Positions 1 through 11,597 of a DNA stretch of 64,000 nucleotides are shown in pieces (the first letter of the stretch is position 1; every line of letters starts with the position of its first letter). This DNA comes from Cyclospora cayetanensis (taxonomy: Eukaryota > Apicomplexa > Conoidasida > Eucoccidiorida > Eimeriidae): positions 1-64,000 of the forward strand of contig NW_020312403.1 of assembly GCF_002999335.1 (NCBI RefSeq). Direction: 5' to 3'. The notes beneath the pieces were generated by a model. That model saw only the letters and a list, made by a program, of their open reading frames with translations. It was not told the DNA's origin and searched no databases. A program made the translations under genes and the position numbers.

Positions 1-1467
1 GGGTTTTTTTGGTTGTTTGATAAAATTACATTGGGGGGGGGGGCGGGGGTTTTTTGGACGGCAGGGTGGTGTTTCCCCCGCAAGAAAGCCCTTTTGGGGC
101 CTATGGTTGTCACGCGGAGAGCGTCGTGGTGGTCACGCTGAATGAGCTGGGTCATAGGCGGCCAAAAAACCCACCATAAAGGCCTTTTCCCCCCTTTCCA
201 GTTGTAGCCATTTTTGTCCCTTCCCTTTGGGAGCGGTCTGTTTTTCCCTAGCACGGCGGTTTTCGTTTTTCCATCGTGGACCTTCCCCGCGGGCCCCCCT
301 TCCGCGCGTTACCTACACAAAGGGTTCAATTTCCCCCCCCCCCCCCCCCCCCGTTGTGAGGCCCTGAGGCGATTTATGCTGCAGCGATCCCACAGTCTCT
401 GCGGATACCCCATGCTTTAGGCGCTTAATTGTATATATACAGATAGAGTTATATGTATGCACGAGCCATAGTTCCCGCCTTGGCGTAACGATGCGTTCAT
501 GGCAGCAGAGAGGGCTGCACGGGGGTTGCGCAGGGGCCTTAGCGGTGTCTCGTGCAGTCGGCTGTCCAGACATAAGAAACCGTTGGCATTGTAGGGTACA
601 AAGATGCCGAGCGCCTCGCGGAGTGTAACAACCTGAGACTCTCTTGAAGTAAAACGAGGCCAAGAGCCTCGTAGATCCTAAGGAGGCTTCGAGCCTTGAG
701 CAAAATAAGGCCCCAAGACTTTCTTGGAGAATAAAGGGGGCACGAGTCTACAGTAGCGTAAGGCGCCTCGTGGAGAACAAAGACACTAGAAGCCGCATGG
801 GTGATGAAGAGACAAAGAGCCGTTTTCAAGCATAAAGAAGCCGGAAACGTGTGCCTCTAGCGGGCAGACGAGTCGGGTGGTGTGCGTATTTCAGAATATC
901 TTTGGGAGCAGAGGAGCACGCACGCGACTAGAGACAATACGCGAAGTGTTTTTTTCGATGAGAATATATTTCGTAGTCTTTGTTTGCAATGTCTGTCTAT
1001 GGGGAGCCCATAGGGTCACGCCTTCGTGGGGTTGAGGCCCCCCTCCCCTGCTGATGAGGGGCCCCTTGTGGTTCGTTTACGAATCCTTCGCTGTTTTTAG
1101 CGTTGGTTCTGAGAATTGTTCGCAAGACTCGCAGCGTGAGAAACGAAGGTAGAGGGGGAGGAATTTCTGCGACAAAGGCCGGCTACAAGAGCTGCTGCTA
1201 CCGATGCTCGTGGTATCGACTCGCTGCGGCTCCACGTAGCAGCAGTGTTGCTACCGCCGAGCGACGATATGTCTGAGGGTGGGGGAAGGGGGACCACTCG
1301 AGACAACACAATGGGAAGGGCAGCAGGTGGGGTGATCTGTAGCACGTTCGCTCTCAGGAGCTTTTGCCGCTTCAGCCTCGCAGCAGCAACGAGGACGCTG
1401 AGCGGTCTGCGCTTTCTGAATATGCCTGGAGAAGGAGCTCCAGCGCAGTAGCATACGGCTCTGGGAG
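1..1467. other. 5' intergenic stretch, low complexity
   Basis: No credible gene was seen. The stretch contains G and C homopolymers (around 35-50 and 333-352), a short AT-rich patch near 420-460 and imperfect internal repeats around 640-760. Short open frames here have no recognisable domain, no consistent codon bias and mostly lack an ATG. The last part, about 1100-1467, is the likely promoter and 5' leader of the gene that starts at 1468. Confidence 0.5.
333..352. repeat. 20-nt poly-C tract
   Basis: An uninterrupted run of 20 C lies between unique flanks. Such runs are mutable and often mis-sized in assemblies, so any reading frame crossing it cannot be trusted. Confidence 0.9.
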
Positions 1468-4400
1468 ATGCATCTGCTGCTTTTTTTGCCCTGGTTGTTT
1501 ATGCCATACGTTCGTGTTGAAGGCAGCGCATTTCGCAACACGAACAACCCCAGCGGCGAGAGCAGCACCAAACAGTTTGCATGCGCACTGCCTCACGGGC
1601 AGCTCGGAAGAGGCCCTTCTCTCCCCCGCCAGTTTGCCGCTGATTCGCAGGAGGCTTCCAGGCGTCCGTCTGGATTTATTGCCCCTTTAGGGGTAGTCGT
1701 GCAAGGGCCAGCGAAGGAGTGCAGCATCCCCAATGCAGGAAGTTCGCTGCGCGCCGCATGCGCAGGGAAGCCAAGCGCAGGGACTGTACAGACACCCGGT
1801 CGCCGGTGGCTGCAGCAGCAAACAGAGCGGCGGGAAAGGCACCTGCAGAAGCGTCAGCAGCTGCAGCGAGGCAGAAAGAAGGAGGCACAGCAGCAGTTGG
1901 GATCCCCTTGGAAGGCAGCGAACTCCTTGAACGCCGATGTCTCGGCGCTTGCTGCCTCTGCAGCTGCGGAGACAGCCGAGAGGGAGGCGGCCTTCCTCGC
2001 TGCTTTCCAGGGCGGCATAGAGACAGCGCGATCCACGACGGAGTTGCTGCAGCTCCTGCTGCTGTTCAGCGATGTGCCTGCTGCTGTAAAAGGCTGCAGC
2101 AAACGTGCAAGCCCTCTTCCTCATCAGCAACAGCCGCAGACTGAGCAGCAGCTGCTGCTGCAGCAGCACCAACGGCAAAAGCAGCTGCATGCCAATGCCA
2201 TTGTAGCGGGAGATCTTGACGCCCTTCAGCAGCGTCCGACGATCCCGCTGCCGCTCCTGTGCCGCTGCATGCAGCGGCTTGCAGAGTTGGTGCTGCAGCA
2301 GCAACGACGGCGAGAGCGCCATGAAGCTGCTGCAGCAGCAGCACAAGACAGCAGCACGCGCGGCAGCCTGAGCAGCAAGCTTGGCCGCAGAAGATTGGTG
2401 CAGTCTGTGAGGCTGCTGCTGCACGAGATCTCCCTGCATGCGGCTTCTCTTTTCTCCTCGGAGGCGCAGCAGCAGCAAGAGCAGCAAGAGCAGCAGCAGG
2501 AGCAACTGACACTGCTGCTCTCCGTGGCACGTTCGTTGTATGAATGCGGATTGACAGGCGTCCCCCCAGTACGGCAGCAGCAGCAGCAGCACTTTTTGCC
2601 GCCGTTCGTGATTCAGCAGCTGCAACCTCTGGCGGAAGCTGCAGAGCTGCTGCTGCACCGCGCTGTGTCTGGACACCTCCACGTCATGCAGCCGCAGCAG
2701 CTGTGCGAGGTTTTGCAGCTCTTCGAGCGCATGCGCAGCAAGCAGTCCCAGCAGCAGCACCAACAGTGGCGGCAACAAGACGGCTTTCGCGTGTTGCTGC
2801 CACGTAAACAACAGCCACACGCCATGCTGCTCCGATGGATTCCAGAAGCAAATACAGCAGCCGCCCTTCTCATGAGAGCAGCGATCCAGAACGAGATGCA
2901 TTGGCGTCAGCAGCAGCAGCGCCTGTTGACGCAGCCCTACTCTCCGGAAGGTTCTGCATCGTGGCAGCTGCAGGAAAGGCAGCGTGAACTGGCTGCGTTT
3001 GCCACTGCCGCTAGAAGCGCTGCTGTAACACGCATGCACTGGGCATCGCAATCGTTTCACGCATTTGCTTGCCTCAGGGGACGAGACGGCTTGACTTTGG
3101 CAGACAGAGCTGCCGTCCTGAATAAATATGTTGAGCTGCTCTCAAAGCATACGTAAGCAGCCAGCTGCACCGGCAGGAGGAGGGAAAGGGGGCAGCCAGA
3201 GCAGCGTGCATTAGCAGTGCACGTGTTGCACAAGCGAAGAGGCTGCTGCCGCATCTGTCCATGGCAAGGAAGCACTGTGTGTCCGCTGTGTGCATGCATG
3301 TGTCTGCTACAGGGCAGCCGACATGTCTTTCAGTGTCGCTTTAAGAATGCTGCATGCAGCGCAGCAGCTAGGCCTTCGAGAGGGTTCTGCAGTGCAGCAG
3401 GTGCTCGCAGCACTCAGGCAACATACGCATGCTTGGAGACGAGGCACCAGCAAAATGCAACTCCTCAGGCTGGTACAGTCGAATCTTGCTGCTGATGGTG
3501 CTGCTGCTACTGCTCTTTTTGTCCTTTAAGTGCTTTTCTCTTGATGCTGCACTAGCAGCAGCGATCCTGTGCGCGTCGCTAGCAGCAACTGCCGCAATTT
3601 CTGTGGGCAGCATTTGTTGTTGGTCACACTACCCTACTCTCTCCCTAAATAGAATGAACAGCTGTCATTTCTACTGCAAAATGCTGTCATTTCTACTGCA
3701 AAACGCTGTCATTTCTGTCCTTTTCGTGAGAGCACTGCTGCTTCCTGTGGGCCTTGCAGGTGCACTGTGCTTTCTGCTGCTGCTTGTGGTGGGTGTGATG
3801 TTGTATATATGCAGGTGGCTGCTTTAAGCCACTTGCGCATCTCGCCTGCCGATCCTCTTCTCGCCGCGGTAGCTGCAGCGATCAGCGCGCGCATTCCTTC
3901 GGCATCATCATCTTCTTCTTCTTCTTCATCTTCATCATCTACTTCATCATCATCATCTTCATCATCTTCATCTTCATCATCATCATCTTCATCATCTGCT
4001 GCAGATGATGAAGATGATGCTCCTGGAGGCGGACACGCGGGTGTCTCGTGGAGGCCTTTGGAGTTGGCATCCCACCCCAGCCGCGTGGCTGCGTGGTCAA
4101 TGGAAGAGCTCGCTTCGCTGTTGCGGTTAGTCAAGCTTCCCTTGCAGACACTGCAGACACTGGAAAAGATGCAGATAAGAGCGGCAGACAAGATGCAGGC
4201 CTGCAGCTACAGTGCTGTCGTTGTTGCTGCAGCCTCTTGGCACTTGTAGGCTACTTCCCTGAGGATCTGTATGCGAAGGCGCTCACCTCGCCACTGTGGG
4301 CTGTACTTGTGCAACCGCGCCAAGAGCAGCAGCATGCGCAGCAGCATGCGCAGCAGCATGCGCAGCAGCAGCATGCGCAGCAGCAGCAGCATGGCGATTC

Positions 4401-5916
4401 TTCTCACGCATACGCAGTATGGTGGACTCTTCTTCCTTTCCTGCCCCCCCAACGTCACAGCAGCCCCCTCGATTCTCTCCCTGTCCTGCACTCTGTGTCT
4501 CAACGCCTCGTGGTTGACACAAACACGGCTTCCGCCGACTGCTGCGCTTGCTCGCTGGTGTCTGTACAGGCCTACGACACGCTGCGGCGTCCTCCAGCCG
4601 CAGCAGTCCACCTTTACGAGGCTCTCCTTGCCAGATATGTCCACGTGCAGAGGGAAAATCACCAGGGGCACATGGAGTCTTCTTGCTCTGCAGGAGACGC
4701 GTCAGCGGCAGCAGCGGCAGACGGCGGCATAGTGCCACGCATTGCTGCTTCTTGCGGCTGGCCTGTGGAATGGGTTTCCTCCCTGCATGCAGCCTTCTGT
4801 AAGGCGAAAAGCGACTTCTGTGCCTCAGACACGCAGCGGCGCGCTGTGGCTGTCTTGCAGCAGGTATGTCGCTGGTTTTCGAGGCACTCTAGGAGGGCCC
4901 TTCGTTGTGTGTCGCTACACTTGGGCCGGTGCCCCTCTCTGTTTTCTACGCGTGCTCTTTGCGCCGCTTTTGCAACCGGAAATTCTACAGAGGGCATGCG
5001 GGGAGGACTCTGCTGTTTGCTGCTGGTGCGGGTTCTGCAGATGAAACTTCCCGCCACTCTGCAGCCTCCCACCTTCGAAGGGGTATCACCGGACATAGGC
5101 GTGCAGCTGCCGCTGCAACAACAGGAGGGCTTTCTTGGGGGAGGCCTTAAGAAACTAGCTCTCCAAATCGAGGGGCCTAGCAGGTGGATAGCAAATCCGA
5201 ATCCTAAAGAGTCTCCTTCGCTTGTACCGTCTGCTCAGCTCAGGAACAGGTGAGTTGATTTACGCATTGCTCGGCGATGAGGCCTGTGCTTGCTTCGGGT
5301 GTATGTACGCTCTCATTGTCGCCCTTCTGCAGCCTGCGTGGCTTCTACCGCACTAGCGGTCGTGGTGCTCGCCAAATGCAGGGCAGCCGCTGGTGATGGT
5401 CAGGCTACAGATGATGGCTTGTGCCGCCTTTTTTCGCGTCCTTCGCTGCAGCGCAAGACTTCTGTGTGGTCTGTCGTTGCTGCTGCTGCTGACACGGAGG
5501 GGCTTTGCAAACGAGAGTTCTGCTGCTGTGGCTGCAGGCTGTTGGAGGCCTTCGGGTGGCGCGTAGTGACACTCCCTTCTTCCCTACTGCCACTGAGAGA
5601 CACTGCAGCAAACAATGAAAAAAGCCTCCTGTATCTTCTGCCGCAAGACGTGCAGCAGGCTATCAAGCAGCACCAAGAGCAGCTCGACGCAGAGAAGGGA
5701 CGGCGACAGCTTTCGCAAGCACAGGAGGAAAAGCAGCGGCAGGCCAGCAAAAGTACCGGCATTAGCAGCGCCAACAGCAAGTTGCTGCTCATGCAAGTGC
5801 TGGCAAAGGCTGCAATGCAGACAGGATTTCCTGGCGACAGCAAGAAGGACAGCAGCAGCTCAAGTACCCCTTGCAGGCTTGCAGAGAAGAATGCCGCCGC
5901 TCTCGGACCCCCCTAG
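1468..5916 (+). CDS. RAP-domain protein, organelle RNA metabolism (multi-exon)
   Basis: The C-terminal part is a RAP domain split by an intron. Exon 5041-5249 carries the core KLALQIEGPSRW (family pattern: acidic residue, then DGPSHF), and exon 5538-5916 carries LLEAFGWRVVTLP. Phase 2 at 5249 joins exactly into R-LLEAFGW at 5538. Upstream are helical repeats rich in Leu/Gln/Ala, as in apicomplexan RAP and heptatricopeptide proteins that bind mitochondrial or plastid rRNA and mRNA. Exon 1 (1468-3152) starts at an ATG followed by a hydrophobic stretch, MHLLLFLPWLFMPYV, which could be a signal peptide or an organelle presequence. Exon 2 begins at 3313 in matching phase. An exon opens at 3815 (phase 0) and another ends at 4863. 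Between about 4200 and 4250 the frame shifts; either a 38-nt intron or an indel explains it. Poly-Gln and poly-Ser runs interrupt the protein. The RAP assignment is firm; the organelle is not. Confidence 0.8.
3661..3718 (+). repeat. 22-bp tandem repeat, about 2.6 copies
   Basis: The unit GCTGTCATTTCTACTGCAAA plus two bases recurs at 3661, 3683 and 3705, nearly identical, inside an inferred intron of the RAP-domain gene. Confidence 0.9.
3903..4015 (+). repeat. TCA/TCT triplet run encoding poly-Ser
   Basis: Interspersed TCA and TCT codons give a run of about 36 serines in the frame judged coding; the opposite strand reads as poly-Asp/Glu. It lies in the exon opening at 3815, followed by an acidic AADDEDDAPGG stretch. 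This is a typical homopolymeric amino acid repeat of eimeriid genes. Confidence 0.85.
4321..4395 (+). repeat. 12-bp CAGCATGCGCAG repeat in coding exon
   Basis: A 12-bp unit (CAGCAGCATGCG) repeats several times, then expands by extra CAG. It encodes AQQH repeats in the RAP-domain protein. The opposite strand is open too, which creates misleading long frames. Confidence 0.85.
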
Positions 5917-8149
5917 TCGGAGCGTTCGCGTAATTGTGTGACTTTATGGCTAATTCAGGGTGTGTTTTACATAGGCAGCCTCTGCTGCGTCTCTCTCTCT
6001 TGTGGCAGCCACCTCGGCAGTTTTCTGCTGCCTTCGGTTCTAAGCGACAGTCGCGCCTTTGCAGTAGTGGTGGGTACCCTAGCAGATGCAACACGCGAGG
6101 GAAATGCAGTGCGTATTCGTCAGCGTGTAGGGGGAGAATTTTGCAAGGCCCTCCATTCTAACCGTCCGCTCTCCCCACGACGCTGCATCATCACCTCTCT
6201 GTATACTGCAGGGTTTCTTTGTTTTCTGCTTCGAGCGAGGCTAACGCACACGTTCCCCTGTACGTCCCCTACGTAGAGCCTCAGGCGTTTTACGCCTGCT
6301 GCTTCGCTGCGCTTCCCGCTAAGCGATCTCACGTAGGTCGAGTCCGACTAAATTACAAGGCTTGCTGCCTTGCAGCACACTCTCGCCGTGTCTACAAGAG
6401 AGCAACGCAAAAACCGCTCTTTTCTAGGGGCCCCCCTCTAACGCTGCAGTAGCAAGCACCTGTCCCCGCACTCCAGAGGCTTCACACGCCTCAAGAAGCC
6501 CAGAATGTGCGTGCAATCCAGCCAAAGATGCCGCCTCCGTCGCGGGGAGTTGCCGCCTTCTCGGGGGGGGCCCCTTGCGAGCAGCGCAGGCTATTAGGAC
6601 TTTCAGCAGCCGAATGCAAAGAAGTTTCGCTGCGCGGGGTGGTTGCGACTGCGCCCGAAGAATCTGTAGACGAGGCTGCCACTGCGGCTACTGCCGCTGC
6701 CGCGGAAGGCAGCAGTAGAGACGCCAGCTGCTTTTTCCCGTAGCGAGTCACTGGAGAAGGCACCAGCTGCAGCGGCAGCCACAACAGCCAACGCAAAACA
6801 ACTGCACCCACGGAGTCGTGAGAGGGGCAGCACTATCAAGAGCGCGTGCTCTCGGACGGATACTGCACTACCCCCTTCCCGACAGCCGCTCGCCCCCCTA
6901 GCTCTACCCCCTCTCAACCCTGCACCACCTTCCCGTAGCCAATCGTACCGTAGTTTTTCCTCTGGCCTCCAGATGATGACGCGCCTTGCTCGCATTCAAA
7001 GCAGTGCCAGCATTTCTGGCTCTGCTCCGGGAAGCTCTTGTTGCAGCTGCGGAAGTTCTTCGCTTCTGCAACACACCACGCAGGATCGCACTCTCCCTGC
7101 GCTGTCGTGGGTGCCTTCCCGAGGGGCTTGCAGCAGCCGCAGCTGCTGCCCAGGAGTCAACGGAGCTGCCACAGTTCACGAAGATGCCGCTAAAGTGGGC
7201 AAACTACACACAGGCCACTAATTCCAGCGAGCAACCCCACCTTCGCCAGCACCTCTGCACCTACAGCGGCGAGCTTTGATGCGGCCACTGCGGATCCCTT
7301 TGATGGCAGCGCTCGAGCCTTTGCAGATGCCGCTGCATAGGAAACTGTTCGCTGAGTCACCCGAAGACGACGGGCAGCAGGGCGGGTTTTTTGATATTCG
7401 TGGCGTTGCGGCTGCCCTGGTGTCGGACCAGCCGTCCTCCTCCTTGCTGCAGCTGTGCGCATTTTGCGGCGTCCAGACACCTCAAAACGGAAATTACGGA
7501 CTCATTAGTTTCAAAAAAACACGTGAATTGCAAGTGCAGTCCACCCTATCCTCCCTGGTGGTGTGTAGGACAGCCGCAGCAGCTGCTGCTGCAGCAGCTG
7601 CTGCTGCAGCTGCTGCAGCGGCTGCTGCGCCAAGCAGGAGCAGCAGCGCCTAGAAGGCAGAAAGGAGGGGGCCCCTATGGTCTTGGTATTCCGTGGCACC
7701 CCCCATGTGCATTATTTTGTTCTTGCTGTGGAGTTTACCGTTTCACAGGCCGCCTTCCTTCGCCCCTCGCTACGTTTCTCCGGGTAGCTGCTGTCTGATG
7801 TGCTCTCTCCCTCGCTCTGTAGCAGGTGCCCTGCGTCGAAGTTCCTACAGAAGGGCCCTTCGGGCAGAGAACACCTGCATCCTGCCCTGTGGCGGCTTTT
7901 AATCCTGCCGCAGAGGTGTTGAGTTGCTGAAATTTTTTCATGCGAAGACCTCCCCCAAACACCAGGTGTACAGCAGCAGCAGCAGCTGCTGCTGCTGCCT
8001 TTGCGCGGCAGGGCGCATCATGCGCGAAGTAGCAGCAGCACCAGCAGGAGAAAAAGAAGGAACATCGAGTCAGCTGCACACAGAGAGGCCTTCGACTGAG
8101 GCAGGCAGGCAGGAAGGCAGACACGGAGACGGCCTCCCCCGCAAATTCG
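5917..8149. other. unresolved stretch with candidate exons
   Basis: Several frames are open on both strands because of GCA/CAG richness, but none has a clear domain. On the plus strand a frame at about 7215-7337 reads as Ser/Ala/Asp-rich, including SFDAATADPFDG, and another from an ATG at 7279 ends in a poly-Ala run at 7653. Either may be upstream exons of the next gene or a small separate gene. A minus-strand frame at 6491-6811 is equally open. I could not choose between them. Confidence 0.35.
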
Positions 8150-10318
8150 ATGCCTGCAGACATGCTGCGTTGCAGTCGTCTCCCTACTCCCTCGGGTAAC
8201 CCCTGCTACCCAAGAGCCACAGCCTCATCACTCCCAATGGCAGCAGCAACTCAAAGCCTCCCCAGAGCGCCTCTCAGACAGGCGAGGCGTGTCTTTCGGA
8301 CGGCGCGTGCAGCAGGAAACCTTCAACGGAAGCCGATTCTGCAGCCAACGCCGCTAGACTCACCAAACTGCACTCGGAGATGGCGTCTGCACAGCAGCAG
8401 GTACAGCCGCTTCTGCGCTACACGCGCAGCTGTTGCATCCGTGGCTGCGGCAGTTGCAGCGGCAGAAAGTTTGTTGGCGAGTTCAGCGCTGGCGACACCC
8501 CCGCACGGCCCTGCAGCAGCGGCAGCCGCAGTGCATGCATCCTCGTGGGGAACGAAATTCGCTTCATCAAATGTGCTCTTGCCTTTTCTGCTGCCTCTCG
8601 CAGAGACAGGCACAACGGAAGCCGCCCCCACAGCGGTGGCTGCGCAGCGCGAGGTGGAACAACAGTTCAACGACTTGCAGCTGCATCAACAGTGGCAGCT
8701 GCTTGCTGCTGCTCCCCTCTGCGGAGTGCTCCTGCCTCAAGCTCTCTTGCAGCGGCAGCTGCTGCGTCTGGAGCAGCAGATGCAGCAGCGCTCGCTGGAA
8801 CCTGAGGAGCTCTCCAGCTGTCTCCGTTCTGCTGCCTTGGCGCTTGCACTGGGAACGACCTCTTCAGCGGCAACAGCAGCGGGAGCAGAAACAGCGAAGA
8901 TCTTTCATGGCATCCTGCGAGAGGCTGTGGGAGAGTCTCCCGAGCACCACGTCACAATAACCGACGGCAAATGGGCAGCTGCAGCGGCACTGAGTGTGGC
9001 TGCCGCGACTGCTGCTGCAGCGCAGCAGGGAGCAGCAGCTGCAACTGCGGCTTTTGCGGCCTCTTCTCCTGAGGCAGACGAAGCAGCATTCGCTGATGCC
9101 GTCTCGTTGATCTCCCGCTTGGGGGAAATCTGCAGCAGCAGGGAGATGACACTATCTTTCGACGACGTGCTCTTGCTGCGTGTTGCCTTAGAACTCCTCA
9201 GCTGCTGTAGCTGCAGCAACAGCAGCAACAGTCAAAACCTTCTTAGCAGTGGGGTGTCTGAGGGCAGCAGCGATTTGTGGTTGCAGGATCTTCCAGGAGT
9301 GGGTGCTGCTGCTGCCTCCTTTTTCCGCTGCGTCGTGCTGCAGCCTCATGTGGCGCTGCCTCTTCCACCGCAGCACTCGCACGAGAGTGAGGCAGGAGAA
9401 CGCAACGACTCGGATCAGAAGCAGCAACAGCAGCAGGAGCAGAAACAGCAACAGCAGCAGGAGCAGAAACAGCAACAGCAGCAGGAGCAGAAACAGCAAC
9501 AGCAGCAGCAGAAACAGCTTTCTCAGGAGACAGCGGACACACTGCCGAGGCATGTGGGGCCTTTTGTGTGGATTCGACGGCGAGCCGCGAAACGGGTACG
9601 ATGCTTGTTAGGAGCTCTTGCTTTTTTTTACATGAGCATCCACTATGGGGTGGTCTAGAGGCGTGTGTGCCTTTGCCTGGTCAAAAATGTGCTGAATGGA
9701 GAATGGGGCTGCATGCAACGAAGGTGTGAAGTGTTTTTCCTGTGCTGCTGCAGGAGCTGCTAGTGCCGCCTCTCGTCTGCTTCGCAAACAGCAGCGGCAC
9801 CGTCCCAATTCCTTCGGAAGGCTGGAGGTAAGTTGTTCGGGGAGGGGGGAAGGCAAGCCTTTAATTAGATACCTCACGAGCGGCTAGCTACATCGCAGCC
9901 AGACAAGCAGCCACTAACTCGAAACACAGGAATTTCATGCTTTGGGAAGCTTGGAGTTGAGAGTTCTCCACTTGCCTGTCGTATATATATATATATGTAC
10001 ATATGTATAGAGAGAGAGAGCAAGACAGTATGAAAGCTGCCTAGGCGGACAGCGCTTTCCTGTTACCACGCAGAAATCCATCAGCTGCTGCTTGTGGAAG
10101 GATTTCGTTGGCGTCGGCGTGTGTTCTGTGCTGTGGCTGCAGGCGTCTTGCCGCTGTACGCCGGGGATGGTGTCTTAGAGAGGAATCTCAAGAAAGCAAA
10201 ACACCCCAAAACACGGAGATCTGAGAAGTCAGGAAGCGCTGCTGGAACGCATAGAAAAGGCACACTCACGGGTGCTGCTACCAGCGTTGCCTTAACAGCT
10301 CCAAGGGCGAAAATATAA
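8150..10318 (+). CDS. unrecognised Gln/Ala-rich protein, at least two exons
   Basis: The first exon opens at an ATG at 8150 and runs to a GTACGA donor after 9595. It encodes about 480 residues: a basic Arg-rich N-terminus, an Ala/Leu-rich helical middle and a Lys/Gln/Glu repeat. A second exon, 9754-9827, joins in phase 0 and reads ELLVPPLVCFANSSG. A further exon probably lies between 10074 and 10318, where a frame reading VEGFRWRRRVFCAVAAG is open to a stop at 10318, but the phase did not match with the obvious acceptor. The basic N-terminus could be an organelle presequence. No known domain was recognised. The helical Leu/Ala style resembles the organelle helical-repeat proteins elsewhere in this window, which is only an impression. 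Confidence 0.55.
9415..9519 (+). repeat. 24-bp CAG-derived tandem repeat encoding Q/E/K
   Basis: A 24-bp unit built from CAGAAACAGCAACAGCAG and GAG codons repeats about four times and encodes repeated EQKQQQQQ blocks near the end of the first exon of the 8150 gene. The reading frame stays open, so it is presumably translated. Confidence 0.85.
9980..10020. repeat. TA and GA microsatellites
   Basis: A run of alternating TA is followed by ATGTACATATG and then a GA run ending near 10020. It lies in an inferred intron. Confidence 0.85.
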
Positions 10319-11597
10319 TGCTGGGCCTCGTGCAAAGGCGCTGGCTTCCCTGCTGCTGCCCAGGAGGGCCTTTGTAACGCCGTAGTCAAGATCTGCTGTA
10401 CGAGGTACTTAGTTTAGGCGCAGTACAAACTTGGCATGCAGTTTTGAGGGGTTCTCAGAAGAACTCGCCTTCTGCCCGCGCGTGCCCCTAGAGCTCCCAG
10501 TAGGTGAGGGAAGAGGGACGCCTCAACAGCCAGAGTCCTTGTAGCTTCCTCTTAATGAAGTAAGCACTCAGAGCATTTGCACCTAGTTGCATGCAGCGTC
10601 TGGCGCACAACGCTGCGTCTTGGTGTTGTGTCGAGCAAGCCGTTGTCTGAAACGAATGGGATGTTACTACGCACGGCAATGCTCATTAGTCAGTTTCTTG
10701 CGAATAAGCTGAGTAACTCGTGCCAGGTGCCCGCCTTGCTACTTTGCTCGGACCCTGCAGCTGCATGCAGCTAGCTAAGCTGGACGGCTACTCCATCGGC
10801 GATCTCGGGGCTTACCGATGCTGAGTGTGGCTTGCTCCCCGAGAGAGAGACAGCTCCCTTCCCTTGGTCTCCTGAGGCAGCAGCCCTTCTGCTGCTGCAA
10901 TGGCGGGAGCGCGCAAAACTGCTGTAACAACACTAGAAGGAGCAGAATTACCCACCCCGCGAGGACAGCCGGAACGCTGCCTGCAGAATCTGCGCCTCTC
11001 CGATACGCTCCTAGGTGTTACTTTGCACTCTTCAAAGGGTGTCGAGTTCCCAATGCCCTTCCACGCGGTCCCTTTCGCCACTCGGGCAGAGTCGAGAATT
11101 CTTTTCTCCGCTTACCACTGCGGATCGCACGCGTTCCACGCTCCCCCTTCACGCCAGAAACGCGAGCCCAAAGCCCTCAAATGCAACGATCTTGTAGAAT
11201 AAAATGAGAAGCAGAAGCGTTTCCTGCATTTTTCACCGCGGAGAGTTCCTTTCTGGTGTGGAAGTCTCTCTGGTGTGTGTCTCTTCGGCCCCCCCTCCGC
11301 CCCCCTGCCTGCCCCTTCCCCCCCTCCATGCAGGCAGACTGCATCATGCAACGATTTGCAGCTCAGTTTCCTGCCTTCTCGTGTTTTCCCTGCTTTTTAA
11401 TGACTGAAACCTCATGCAAGCTCCAAGCTAAGTGCTCCGAATGGCCGATTGCATGAGGCCCCCAGCCGCGGATCCCGTAAGACTCGGAGCCACCTCAACA
11501 AGGGATATTCTGACCAAGAGGGCGTTTCGTTGCGGCAGCGAAGCGCCTCAGAGGGCCCCCTGAAAGGCCACTATTCTTTCGCCGCGTGCCTGCACTG
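10319..11597. other. intergenic stretch, one weak ORF
   Basis: No gene can be supported. An ATG at 10900 opens 100 codons ending at 11202 with no recognisable motif, and overlapping frames are open as well. The end of this stretch probably holds the promoter of the UFD1-like gene. C-rich runs occur near 11290-11330. Confidence 0.4.

Noticed and set aside
1687..3060. 457-codon minus-strand frame opposite the RAP gene
   Set aside because: CAG/GCA triplet runs keep the opposite strand free of stops. Its Leu/Cys/Arg-rich translation has no motif, while the plus strand carries the RAP domain.
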